From positions 1 to 8,546 of the forward strand of contig JAFSYD010000091.1 in assembly GCA_017443685.1 (NCBI GenBank): a DNA stretch of 8,546 nucleotides. The letters run 5' to 3'. Below are positions 1 through 7,932 of this stretch, one piece after another (within the stretch, counting starts at the first letter, position 1; each line of letters opens with the position of its first letter). The position numbers and the translations under genes are program-made. Origin of the DNA: Lachnospiraceae bacterium. GTDB taxonomy: Bacteria; Bacillota; Clostridia; Lachnospirales; Lachnospiraceae. The notes below the pieces were generated by a model. That model was not told where the DNA came from. It made no database searches and worked only from the letters and a program-made list of their open reading frames with translations.

Positions 1-1698
1 CTGATCACAGAAAATGAACTGAAGTTTGCTTTGCAGATGCAAAAGCAGACCAGGGATAAGTTAGGAGAGGTCCTTGTCAAGAACAACATCGTATCCGAAG
101 AGGATATGGCGCGGACGCTTGCGTATCAGCTGGAGGTTGATTATGTCGACCTCAATAAAATGAACATTCCGCAGGAGCTTTCGCATGTGATCATGCGCAA
201 CACGGCGAGGAAGAACCATCTCGTTCCCATCCAGAAGCAGGGCGATTCCCTTTACATCGCGATGGATGACCCGCTGAACTATTACGCGATCGACGAAGTG
301 CGCAAGGTGACGAAGCTGCGCATCGTTCCGATGATCGCTACCGAGTCGGCGGTGGATCGCGCGATCACGAACCTTTATGGCAATGAGGGTGCGCATCAGG
401 CAATCCACGATATTTTAAGCGAGCGCTCGGAGCACGCGACCGCGGGCGGGCGGGTATCCACATCGAACACCAACGCGTTTGACTTTGTCATTTCCACGAA
501 CGTGATCGGCGACGATACCGAAAGCGCGCCGACGATCCGTCTGGTGAATTCGATCATAGAGCGCGCGGTTGCGGAGCATGCGTCGGATATCCATTTCGAG
601 CCGCGGGAGCATGAGATGGACGTGCGGATGCGGATCGACGGCATCATGCGTGATATCTTAAACGTCCCCGGTGATATCATGGTGTCCGTGATCGCGCGTG
701 TAAAAACGATGGCGAACATCGATGTCGCCGAAAAGCGTATTCCGCAGGACGGACGTTTTGCGGTCAGTGCCCTCGGCAAATCCATCGACATGCGTGTATC
801 GACGCTGCCGATCGCCTGGGGAGAAAAGGTGGTCTGCCGTCTTTTGGATAAGTCGAATACCAACGTGGACAAACAGGATCTCGGGATGACGCCCGATGAT
901 ATGCGCAAATACGACAAGCTCATTCACTATCACAACGGCGTGCTTCTGATCGTGGGGCCGACCGGTTCCGGAAAGTCCACGACGATGTATTCCATGCTGA
1001 ACGAGCTGAACACCCGTGACGTGAATATCGTCACTTTGGAAGACCCGATCGAGTACAATGTGGACGGGCTGAATCAGGTGCAGATCAACCCGAAGATCGA
1101 TATGACCTTCGCTTCCGGCTTGCGTGCGATCCTGCGGCAGGATCCGGACATCGTTTCGGTCGGCGAGATCCGCGACGGCGAGACGGCGGAGATCGCGATG
1201 CGTGCCGCCCTGACCGGCCGCTTTATGCTGTCCACGATCCATACGAATGACGCGGTCGGCGCGATCGAGCGCTTAGAGGACATCGGTATTGAGCCTTACC
1301 TGGTATCCTCGACCCTGCGCGGCGTTATCTCACAGCGTCTGGTGCGCCGGATCTGTCCGCATTGCGGGGAAGAGTATTATCCGCAGAGGGATGAGCAGAT
1401 GCGTCTCGGGTTAGAATACGATCCGGACCGGACGTTTAAGTTCGGAAAAGGCTGCCAGCACTGCTATGATACGGGATATTCCGGCAGAATCGCGGTATAC
1501 GAGATATTGACCGTGACGCCGAAGATCCGCGATCTGATCTACGCGAAGGCGAGCCGGAGCGATATTGAGGAGGAGCTTAAGACGAAGGAATCGGATTTTG
1601 TTTCCTTAAAGGACAATGCCCTTAAGCTTGTTGAAGAGGGCGTTACCACTTCATTTGAAGCGTTAAGGATCATCAATGAGGTGGATTTTACGGATTAA
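1..1698 (+). CDS. pilB: PilB-type type IV pilus extension ATPase (5' end outside window)
   Basis: Hexameric cytoplasmic ATPase of the GspE/PulE family that powers pilin polymerisation at the inner face of the membrane. The reading frame is open from base 1, and the first in-frame ATG (31) has no ribosome binding site before it, so the gene starts upstream; 565 codons are visible, close to the family's full length. Numbering visible codons from base 1: residues 20-43 fit the MshEN c-di-GMP-binding motif (KLG..L at the start, Q at the end), and residues before it look like the tail of a first copy. An N2/ATPase linker (SAPTIRLVN, ASDIHFEPR) follows. Walker A GPTGSGKS is at 319-326, the Walker B region DPDIVSVGEIRD at 381-392, and a His-box HTND shortly after. 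Zinc-binding cysteines are C452, C455, C485 and C488, typical of PilB/GspE and absent from PilT. It is followed 21 bases later by pilT. The family and motor role are firm; c-di-GMP binding is inferred. Confidence 0.95.
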   Translation: MITENELKFALQMQKQTRDKLGEVLVKNNIVSEEDMARTLAYQLEVDYVDLNKMNIPQELSHVIMRNTARKNHLVPIQKQGDSLYIAMDDPLNYYAIDEVRKVTKLRIVPMIATESAVDRAITNLYGNEGAHQAIHDILSERSEHATAGGRVSTSNTNAFDFVISTNVIGDDTESAPTIRLVNSIIERAVAEHASDIHFEPREHEMDVRMRIDGIMRDILNVPGDIMVSVIARVKTMANIDVAEKRIPQDGRFAVSALGKSIDMRVSTLPIAWGEKVVCRLLDKSNTNVDKQDLGMTPDDMRKYDKLIHYHNGVLLIVGPTGSGKSTTMYSMLNELNTRDVNIVTLEDPIEYNVDGLNQVQINPKIDMTFASGLRAILRQDPDIVSVGEIRDGETAEIAMRAALTGRFMLSTIHTNDAVGAIERLEDIGIEPYLVSSTLRGVISQRLVRRICPHCGEEYYPQRDEQMRLGLEYDPDRTFKFGKGCQHCYDTGYSGRIAVYEILTVTPKIRDLIYAKASRSDIEEELKTKESDFVSLKDNALKLVEEGVTTSFEALRIINEVDFTD

Positions 1699-1719
1699 AC
1701 AGCAGAGGAGAAAACAATT

Positions 1720-2772
1720 ATGATGACAATTGATGAACTTGTAGCAAAAGCAAAAGCAGACGGCGCTTCCGATATTCATGTGATCTGCAATCTGCCGCCG
1801 AAATACCGCAACAGCGGCGAACTGCAGGATATGTCGGACGAGATCTGCACGAAGGAATACTGCCTTGCCCTGGCAAGACAGCTTGCGGGGAGTGAGGAGA
1901 ATTTCAACGAGCTGATGACAAAGGGTGAGCTTGACGCGGCGGATACGTTCGCGGGCAACCGCTGCCGTATCCATCTGTTCAAGCAGCAGGGCGTACCGTC
2001 GCTGGCGCTTCGTCTGTTATCCGAGAACATTCCGGATCTGATGACGTTAGGCCTGCCGATCGCGGTCATGGATCTGCCGAAGCTCCACAAGGGGATCGTC
2101 CTTGTTACGGGTGAGACCGGTTCCGGTAAATCCACCACGCTTGCGGCGCTGATGGACAACATCAACCACAATTACAAGCGTCATATCGTGACCTTAGAAG
2201 ACCCGGTCGAGTACATTTACAAGCCGGATCTGTGCGCCATCAACCAGCGCGAGGTCGGCAAGGATACCGAAAGCTTCGCAATGGGGCTTCGTGCATCGCT
2301 TCGTGAGGACCCGAACGTGATCCTGATCGGTGAGATGCGTGACCGTGATACGATCGAGACGGCGATCACGGCAGCGGAGACCGGACACCTGGTATTCGGC
2401 ACCCTGCACACGGGCAGTGCCGCGGATTCGATCGACCGTATGGTGCAGGTTTTCCCGGAGGCGGCGCAGACGCAGATCCGCCTGCAGCTTTCGATGACGC
2501 TGGTTGCCGTTTTAACGCAGCAGCTCGTGCAAAGGAAGGGCGGCGGCCGTGCACTCGCGGCGGAATACATGATCGTCACCGACGCGATCCGCAATCTGAT
2601 CCGTTCCGGCAACACGCCGCAGATCGCGAACGCGGTTGCGACTTCCGCGGATATCGGCGGACAGACGATGGATCAGGCGCTGATCGGCCTGGTCAGAAGG
2701 GGACAGATCACGCGCGAGAATGCGCTGCATTACGCGGTCAATAAGGAATTTGTTCAAAGACAGATGGGCTAA
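1720..2772 (+). CDS. pilT: PilT-type type IV pilus retraction ATPase
   Basis: Cytoplasmic hexameric ATPase that drives pilus disassembly, giving twitching motility and DNA uptake in organisms that use it. At 350 residues it has normal PilT length and lacks the long N-terminal domain and the zinc cysteines of PilB. Visible motifs: ASDIHV near residues 16-21 followed by the PP.yR..Gel segment, Walker A GETGSGKS at 131-138, the Walker B region EDPNVILIGEMRD at 196-208, GTLHTGSA after it, and AIRNLIR at 289-295. The last is the C-terminal signature that separates true retraction ATPases from extension ATPases. The start at 1720 is chosen because AGAGGAG (1704-1710) lies 9 bases upstream; a second ATG at 1723 is possible. 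It sits between pilB and pilC, with pilC starting 9 bases after its stop. Being in the same operon as pilB suggests extension and retraction motors are made together. Confidence 0.94.
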   Translation: MMTIDELVAKAKADGASDIHVICNLPPKYRNSGELQDMSDEICTKEYCLALARQLAGSEENFNELMTKGELDAADTFAGNRCRIHLFKQQGVPSLALRLLSENIPDLMTLGLPIAVMDLPKLHKGIVLVTGETGSGKSTTLAALMDNINHNYKRHIVTLEDPVEYIYKPDLCAINQREVGKDTESFAMGLRASLREDPNVILIGEMRDRDTIETAITAAETGHLVFGTLHTGSAADSIDRMVQVFPEAAQTQIRLQLSMTLVAVLTQQLVQRKGGGRALAAEYMIVTDAIRNLIRSGNTPQIANAVATSADIGGQTMDQALIGLVRRGQITRENALHYAVNKEFVQRQMG

Positions 2773-2781
2773 GGAGCATAA

Positions 2782-4008
2782 ATGGTAACTTTCAAATACA
2801 GGGCGCGTCTTACGACCGGACAGGAAGTGGAAGGCCTGATCGAGGCTTTTGACGAGCTTGAGGCGACTGCCAAGATCCGTTCCCAATATGACATTGTCCT
2901 TGATATGAAGCAGGTGCGAAGCCTTGAGCCGCCGAAGCTTTTGTCTTTCCTTTCGGCGGATCTCGGGGGCGCGAAGCTGAATGCGAAGGCGTTCACCCTG
3001 ATGTGCTCGCAGTTTTCGACGATCCTTCGCGCCGGCATTCCGATCGCACGGGCGGTCAAGCTGATCGGAAACAAGACGACGGACAAGGCGCTAAAGAAGA
3101 TCCTGTCAAAATGTTCCGAGGACGTGGAGGCGGGGCGTTCGCTTTCCTCGAGCTTTGCGGAGCACGGCGGCAATATCTTCCCGCCGACGTTTGTCGAGAC
3201 CCTGCGTGCCGGCGAGGAAGCCGGTGACATGGCGGGCTCTTTTGAATCGATCTACAAGCATTTTGACAAGCAGACGAAAATGAGCGACAAGGTGCGCGGC
3301 GCCATGACCTACCCGATCTTCGTATTGATCATCGCGGTCGTTGTCGTTATGGTGCTGATGGTAAAGGTCGTGCCGACGTTCACGGCGATGTTCGAGGAAC
3401 TGGACGCCGAGCTTCCGATCATGACGCAGATGCTGATCGCGATCTCCATGTTTTTCCGTAATTACTGGTTCGTGATCGCCGGTATCATAGCGCTGATCGC
3501 GGTGGGATTCATCCTGTTAAAACGTTCGCCGAAGGGAAGGATCTTCCTTGCGAAAACGCAGCTTCGCCTGCCGGTTCTCGGCAATATCGCGCAGCTGAAC
3601 GCGGCGAGTCTGTTCGCTAACACAATGGCGACGATGATCGGTTCGGGACTGCCGGTGACCAAAGCGGTATCCATAACGGCAAACGTTATGACGAATGAAA
3701 TCATCAAGGAAAAGGTCGCGGGGATGGTCGGCAGGATCGAGGAAGGCCGGTCTGTGGTGGACTCGATGCGGGAGACCGAGGTGATGCCGGATATTCTGAC
3801 GGATATGGTCGGCGTCGGTGAGGAGACCGGTGAATTAAGGGATACGCTCGATACGGTGGCTGCGTATTATGACAATGAGCTGGAGCTTGCGGTATCGAAG
3901 GCGATCGCGATGTTAGAGCCTTCGATGCTGATCTTTCTTGCGGTGGTTGCCGGCTTCATTGTCATTGCGATCTACATGTCGATGTTCGAGATGTATTCGG
4001 TGATGTGA
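2782..4008 (+). CDS. pilC: PilC-type inner-membrane platform protein (GspF family)
   Basis: Polytopic membrane protein on which the PilB/PilT motors act to insert or withdraw pilins. The 408 residues are the normal family length. An N-terminal FKYRAR..TG.EVEG segment is typical of the family. Two T2SSF domains follow, around residues 70-193 and 274-397, each with the family's G-E-E-x-G-(D/E) signature (GEEAGDM at 144-150, GEETGEL at 346-352). Predicted membrane helices lie at about 174-195, 228-247 and 382-400. The start is supported by AAGGAG at 2771-2776, which overlaps the pilT stop codon. The gene's TGA stop (4006-4008) is overlapped by the GTG start candidate of pilD, implying translational coupling. 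Nothing is truncated or unusual in the sequence. Confidence 0.94.
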   Translation: MVTFKYRARLTTGQEVEGLIEAFDELEATAKIRSQYDIVLDMKQVRSLEPPKLLSFLSADLGGAKLNAKAFTLMCSQFSTILRAGIPIARAVKLIGNKTTDKALKKILSKCSEDVEAGRSLSSSFAEHGGNIFPPTFVETLRAGEEAGDMAGSFESIYKHFDKQTKMSDKVRGAMTYPIFVLIIAVVVVMVLMVKVVPTFTAMFEELDAELPIMTQMLIAISMFFRNYWFVIAGIIALIAVGFILLKRSPKGRIFLAKTQLRLPVLGNIAQLNAASLFANTMATMIGSGLPVTKAVSITANVMTNEIIKEKVAGMVGRIEEGRSVVDSMRETEVMPDILTDMVGVGEETGELRDTLDTVAAYYDNELELAVSKAIAMLEPSMLIFLAVVAGFIVIAIYMSMFEMYSVM

Positions 4009-4790
4009 GTGTGAATACTATGATAAAAATATATATCGCCTTTTGGCTGTTCCTTTTTGGAACGGTATTCGGTTCTTTTTTGAACTGTGCGGCGATGCGG
4101 ATCGTCCGCGGCGAGGATTTTATCAGAGGCAGGAGCCGGTGCCGGTCTTGCGGACACGAGCTTAGGGCAATGGATCTCATCCCGATCGTGTCATGGCTGT
4201 TATCGCATGGCAGATGCCGGTACTGTAAGGCGAAGCTGTCGCTTCGTTACCCTTTGACGGAGCTGGTGTTCGCCGTGGCGCTGGAGGGCCTGTTTTTCCG
4301 ATACGGTATTACGGTGGCGTTCGCGGGCGCCTCGTGCCTTACCGGCTGCCTGTTCGTGCTGTCGCTGGTGGATCTGGAAATCCTTGAGATCCCGGACGGC
4401 TGTCTTTTGACCGGAGTGATCGCGTTTTGTGTGACGGCGCCTTTTACGATGGAGAGCGCGAAAGCGTTTTTTCTTCACGTGGCTGCCGGCCTTGTGACCG
4501 GGGTCGTTATGCTGGTCCTGTCGCTTGTGATGGACGGCGTTTTGCAAAGGGAGAGTATGGGCGGCGGCGATATCAAGCTGTTTGCGCTGCTGGGCCTGTG
4601 GTTCGGTTTTACCGGGATATTGATCTTGACCTTTTTATCCTGTATCTTCGGACTGCTGTTCGTATCGGTCAGGAGAAGGCAAACGGAGCCGGGCGGCATA
4701 TTTCCGTTCGGACCGGCGATCGCGGCGGCAGCGTATGTGATGCTGATCTTCGGAGACGGTTTGCGGGATTGGTATTTTCGTTTCCTCTGA
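4005..4790 (+). CDS. pilD: PilD prepilin peptidase / N-methyltransferase
   Basis: Membrane aspartyl protease (family A24A) that cleaves the leader of prepilins and N-methylates the new first residue. From the GTG at 4005 it has 261 residues. GSFLN is at 23-27. The N-terminal cytoplasmic domain has both zinc-type CxxC pairs, C46/C49 and C71/C74, so the bifunctional, methylating form is expected. Catalytic aspartates are D123 (in LVDLEILEIPD) and D189 in MGGGDIK (185-191). The remainder consists of several hydrophobic helices. The start is uncertain: GTG 4005 forms a GTGA overlap with the pilC stop, while GTG 4011 or ATG 4020 would give a more usual short N-terminus (MIKIYIAFWLF); none has a clear ribosome binding site, consistent with coupling to pilC. 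No prepilin is encoded nearby, so its substrates lie outside the window. Confidence 0.93.
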   Translation: MSVNTMIKIYIAFWLFLFGTVFGSFLNCAAMRIVRGEDFIRGRSRCRSCGHELRAMDLIPIVSWLLSHGRCRYCKAKLSLRYPLTELVFAVALEGLFFRYGITVAFAGASCLTGCLFVLSLVDLEILEIPDGCLLTGVIAFCVTAPFTMESAKAFFLHVAAGLVTGVVMLVLSLVMDGVLQRESMGGGDIKLFALLGLWFGFTGILILTFLSCIFGLLFVSVRRRQTEPGGIFPFGPAIAAAAYVMLIFGDGLRDWYFRFL

Positions 4791-4821
4791 CGGAAGCGGG
4801 TGATAAGGAGTTTTTTCATAT

Positions 4822-5814
4822 ATGGCTAAGGATACAATGGTTGGTATCAGCTGTTCTCATGGCAGGCTGACGCTTGCGTATATGCGTGGCGGCGTGATTA
4901 AAAAATGTGTCTGGGCGGATATTCCGGAGAATGTGATCGAACACGGAGAGCTGATATCCGGAAACCTTCTGGCTGCGCTGATCAAGGAGACGATGCGTGC
5001 GAACGGGATTTCCGCAAAAAAGGCGGCTTTCGTCTTTTCTTCGTCGAATATCTTCGTCCGTAACTTAATCGTGCCGAAAATGAGTGAGGAGCAGATCCGC
5101 TATAATATTCCGTTTGAATTTCGGGATTTCATTCAGGGGGAGCTGAAGGATTTCATTTTTGACTATGCCTGGCGTCCGCCGCTGCCGGACGAGGAGGACG
5201 ACGGGACGACCGTCAAGCTTCTCGCGGTTGCGATGAAGCGGTCGCTTTTGGGAGAAATAACGGCCGTTCTTAAGCTGGCCGGACTGAAACTGGTCAGAGC
5301 CATCCCCGACATCTGCGCTTTTGAGAGTTTGTTGAAGCTTCTGCCAACCGATGAGGAGCGGATGAAGGAACGCTGCTTTTTTGACATCGGCAATTCGTCT
5401 TCGCGGATGCTGATCTACAAGAACGGCAGATATAAGCTGACGCATATGGTGGATATGGGCGAGCGGCGGATCGTGCAGGTGATCGCCGATGAGATGAACG
5501 TCGATATGCACATCGCAAAGACATACCTCGTGCAGAATTATGAGCAGTGCGGGGAGCTTCCGGCCTGCGTCAACTGTTATAAGGACATTTCAGTCGAGGT
5601 CTTAAAGGGCTTAAACTTCTACGAGATCTCGGATATGTCGGCGCGCCTTTCGGATGTTGTGCTCTGCGGCGGCGGGGCCATGATCAAGCCTCTCGTGGAG
5701 ATGCTGAAAAAGAGGATCATGATGAATGTAAATTTGATGGGCGAGCTGTTTCCGGAAAAGGATGTCAGTGACAATATCAGTATCACGGGCGTTGCGGTCG
5801 GCGCATTGCTTTAA
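4822..5814 (+). CDS. pilM: PilM-type actin-like ATPase of the pilus alignment complex
   Basis: Cytoplasmic actin/FtsA-fold protein that, in known systems, binds the N-terminal tail of PilN and links the motor to the PilN/PilO membrane complex. Its 330 residues are a little short of the usual 350 or so. The second phosphate motif is clear (FFDIGNSSSRMLIYKNG from F186), as is the adenosine motif (VVLCGGGAMIKPL from V279). A C-terminal GVAVGALL resembles the usual end of PilM. The first phosphate loop is unusual: VGISCSHGRLTLAY at 7-20, where an acidic residue and glycines normally stand (for example GIDIGSSSVK). AGGAG at 4806-4810 lies 11 bases before the ATG. The position before pilN and pilO confirms the family call; sequence similarity alone would be weaker. 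Confidence 0.88.
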   Translation: MAKDTMVGISCSHGRLTLAYMRGGVIKKCVWADIPENVIEHGELISGNLLAALIKETMRANGISAKKAAFVFSSSNIFVRNLIVPKMSEEQIRYNIPFEFRDFIQGELKDFIFDYAWRPPLPDEEDDGTTVKLLAVAMKRSLLGEITAVLKLAGLKLVRAIPDICAFESLLKLLPTDEERMKERCFFDIGNSSSRMLIYKNGRYKLTHMVDMGERRIVQVIADEMNVDMHIAKTYLVQNYEQCGELPACVNCYKDISVEVLKGLNFYEISDMSARLSDVVLCGGGAMIKPLVEMLKKRIMMNVNLMGELFPEKDVSDNISITGVAVGALL

Positions 5815-5834
5815 GATATAAGGACATACGGAAT

Positions 5835-6494
5835 ATGAATTTACATCAGGAAATTTCGCTGGATACGATAAAAAATCTCTTCCGGCGAAAAAAGAAGAAA
5901 AGCGAACACTTAAAAACGACGATCAACTTCGTGCGGCTTTCCGAAGAAAAGGGGACGAACTGGTTTTTGGCGATCCCGGGGATCATAGCGATCGTGATCG
6001 GTGCGGTGCTGTTTTCGAAGCTGGCCGTGATCGACCGCTACGGACGGCTTTCCAGGGCGCAGGGCGAGGTGGCGGCGCTTGAAGATCAGATCGCCGCGGG
6101 AATGGAGGAGCTGAATGGTTCGGGGGAGCTGACCGAACAGTTTTACCATTACACCTGGACCGGAATGACGGAGGAAGAGCTGTCAAGGGAAAGCCGGGTG
6201 CGGATCACGGGGCTGATCGGCTATATCGACGAGCGGGGGCTCGCCGTGAATGCCTGTTCGCTTTCGGGGAATATACTGACGCTGAATGTTACCGGGGCGA
6301 GCCTGGAGCAGATCAGTAAGGTGATGGTGGATGTCCGCGGACAGGAGATTGTGGATACGGCTTCCGTATCCATGGCGCAGACGAAAGAAGCAGCGGAAGA
6401 CGCCGTTTATGGGGTAGATGCGCAGCTTATCATCAATATCAAGCCGGTTGCGGTAAATGACGGGGGAGACAGTACAGAGGGGGATATGCAGTGA
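5835..6494 (+). CDS. pilN: PilN-like inner-membrane alignment protein
   Basis: Single-pass membrane protein, 219 residues, expected to bind PilM through its cytoplasmic tail and PilO through its extracytoplasmic part. Residues 1-42 are cytoplasmic, with a basic cluster RRKKKK at 17-22 and INFVRL at 30-35, which corresponds to the INLLP-type PilM-binding motif of PilN. A membrane helix spans about 43-61, then a predicted coiled coil (RLSRAQGEVAALEDQIA and onward), then an alpha/beta domain to the C-terminus. The start at 5835 is supported by AAGGA at 5820-5824. The stop TGA overlaps the GTG start of pilO by 4 bases. The identification rests on the tail motif, topology and position between pilM and pilO; the extracytoplasmic sequence is poorly conserved, as is common in Gram-positive PilN. 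Confidence 0.83.
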   Translation: MNLHQEISLDTIKNLFRRKKKKSEHLKTTINFVRLSEEKGTNWFLAIPGIIAIVIGAVLFSKLAVIDRYGRLSRAQGEVAALEDQIAAGMEELNGSGELTEQFYHYTWTGMTEEELSRESRVRITGLIGYIDERGLAVNACSLSGNILTLNVTGASLEQISKVMVDVRGQEIVDTASVSMAQTKEAAEDAVYGVDAQLIINIKPVAVNDGGDSTEGDMQ

Positions 6495-7114
6495 AGACTT
6501 TGACGAGGGAGTTTACATTTCGGGAGCGCGTGCTGCTTTTGATCTTCGGCGCGATCATTGTTGCGCTGGTCTATTATCTTTTGGTGGATGAGCCGGTCAG
6601 AAGCGGCATAAAAGCGGCGAACTCCAATAAGGAGGCGCTTCTGGTGCAGGTTGCGGCGGTCGAACAGCAGCTTAATAATATGCACCTGTGGCAGCAGGAG
6701 ATGGAACATCTGGAAGAAAACGGCCGGCCGCAAAGCTATATGCCAAGCTATAATTACAGCAATGGAGAGCTGGATTTTTTGAATGCGACGCTTGCCGGAA
6801 CGCTGGATTATTATATCGGATTTAACGAGATCACCAGGGAAGGGGATCAGATCCGCCGGTCCTTTGCTCTGAATTTTTCCTCACCGAGCTATCCGTCGGC
6901 GGTGGAGGTGATCGCGGCTTTGGAGAACAGCAAGACGCGTTGTCTGGTAGGGGATTTTTCGATCATGCCGTACGAGAACGGGTCGTCGCTTTCGACAGGT
7001 GCGGTGACGGTCAATGCGACAGCGACCTTTTACGAGACGATGTACGGCGGAAAAGAAGACGCCGAGTTGCCGCCCGATTCCGCGCCGCAGCAACAGCTTC
7101 CGGAGGAGATGTAA
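6491..7114 (+). CDS. pilO: PilO-like inner-membrane alignment protein
   Basis: Single-pass membrane protein of 207 residues, predicted partner of PilN in the alignment complex. A short cytoplasmic tail (1-13) precedes a membrane helix at about 14-32, a coiled coil at about 34-78, and a mixed alpha/beta domain at about 90-185 consistent with the ferredoxin-like fold of PilO. The last 20 residues or so are rich in Pro, Gln and Glu (PPDSAPQQQLPEEM), probably a flexible tail. The start is a GTG at 6491 whose bases overlap the TGA stop of pilN; a G-rich ribosome binding site (AGAGGGGG, 6476-6483) lies 7 bases upstream and supports it. It is the last gene of the operon in the window; the next gene is convergent, its stop only 10 bases beyond. 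The call relies mainly on topology, size and gene order. Confidence 0.8.
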   Translation: MKTLTREFTFRERVLLLIFGAIIVALVYYLLVDEPVRSGIKAANSNKEALLVQVAAVEQQLNNMHLWQQEMEHLEENGRPQSYMPSYNYSNGELDFLNATLAGTLDYYIGFNEITREGDQIRRSFALNFSSPSYPSAVEVIAALENSKTRCLVGDFSIMPYENGSSLSTGAVTVNATATFYETMYGGKEDAELPPDSAPQQQLPEEM

Positions 7115-7124
7115 AAGATCTGTT

Positions 7125-7925
7125 TTATTGGGAAAAGCTTGTTAAGTATACAAGATATTTTTCCGGCAGCCGGATCTCGGAATACACATCGGCGTACTGC
7201 TTGGCGGTATAATCCACCACGTAATTCTGGATGAAGTTCTTCGGAACGCCGGCGTCCGTTGCGGCGTCGGCGGCCTTATTGTAGGCGACGGCAGCCTTGG
7301 CGTCCGAGGAAAAGCGCCCGATCAGATACTCCCCGTTGATATGGATCTTTGCTTCATAGCGGTCGCGCCCGGCGACCGTTTTTTTGGTGACTCCGTGATA
7401 ACGGTTGATGACGATGATGTTCTGGTAGCGGAAGTCGAGGGAGTCCCCGTTGGCAAACGCGTAATCCTTTCCGGCGACGGCGAAGTTTTTGATCCCGTAG
7501 CGCGCTAAAATGCCGTACTGCATACCGAAATCGTTGACATAGATGTGCCCGTCGTGTACTAAGATCCGGTGCTCGGAGTAGTAGAAAAGATCGTCGTTGT
7601 CAAATTTTAACTCGCCGACTCCTTTTAAAAAATAGGAAAAATAGCCGGTGCGTAAATAGATCGGCGTCTTGATGTATATTCCGTGGTCACGGTGGTTTAA
7701 GATCGTAACCGCTTTGTCAAAAGACAGCGGCTTGTGGTGATCCGAGATGTTTAAGATCGTAATATCCTTATCCGCGTATAGCCGGTGGGCGATGCGGTAA
7801 GCTTCGGACGCGTCGTCTTCCGAATCGAAGCTTCCTAAGGATACATGCCGGCCCGCATGCGTGATATTGGCGCGGTAATACACCGTGCCGTCTTTTTTCG
7901 TTGTCTGATAGGCGCCCTTTTTCAT
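7125..7925 (-). CDS. AP2-domain protein with degenerate HNH-like centre
   Basis: A 266-residue soluble protein, likely DNA-binding; no symbol is known to me. The C-terminal AP2 segment (about 175-232) has HGV (177-179), YEAKI (190-194), a LIGRF strand, the AAVAYNKAA helix and a closing KNF (229-231). A second AP2-like segment is at the N-terminus (about 3-52: YYRANI, GRHVSLGSF, then ASEAYRIA). Between them, about 100-174, lies a segment resembling the HNH part of HNH-AP2 homing endonucleases: DNDD, GHIYVNDFG, then NGDSLDFRYQN (159-169). Where that family has vDHiNGd there is YAFANGD, and where it has mHR there is MQY (135-137), so neither catalytic histidine is kept. I infer a former homing endonuclease now acting as a regulator. 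ATG at 7925 is the only good start (the other Met is residue 135), yet it has no ribosome binding site. It converges on pilO. A general AP2/HNH relative is likely; the regulator role is speculative. Confidence 0.78.
   Translation of the reverse strand: MKKGAYQTTKKDGTVYYRANITHAGRHVSLGSFDSEDDASEAYRIAHRLYADKDITILNISDHHKPLSFDKAVTILNHRDHGIYIKTPIYLRTGYFSYFLKGVGELKFDNDDLFYYSEHRILVHDGHIYVNDFGMQYGILARYGIKNFAVAGKDYAFANGDSLDFRYQNIIVINRYHGVTKKTVAGRDRYEAKIHINGEYLIGRFSSDAKAAVAYNKAADAATDAGVPKNFIQNYVVDYTAKQYADVYSEIRLPEKYLVYLTSFSQ
7131..7164. terminator. Weak AT-rich hairpin at the convergent pilO/AP2 junction
   Basis: GGAAAA (7131-7136) pairs with TTTTCC (7159-7164), and CTTGT (7138-7142) with ACAAG (7150-7154), around a 7-base loop, with a small asymmetric bulge between the stems. 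It overlaps the last codons of the AP2 gene and lies 17 bases after the pilO stop. No clean T-run follows it on either strand, so it is at best an inefficient terminator; no better one is visible at this junction. Confidence 0.2.
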
Positions 7926-7932
7926 AATGGAT

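Noticed and set aside
658..1242. Long antisense reading frames within the pilus genes (for example 194 residues opposite pilB).
   Set aside because: They are mirror frames of well-conserved motor genes in GC-rich codons, without ribosome binding sites or recognisable families.
31..1698. Taking ATG 31 as the true start of pilB.
   Set aside because: The frame is open to base 1 with family-like residues (LITENELKFALQ) before it, and no ribosome binding site precedes 31; the gene is cut by the window edge.
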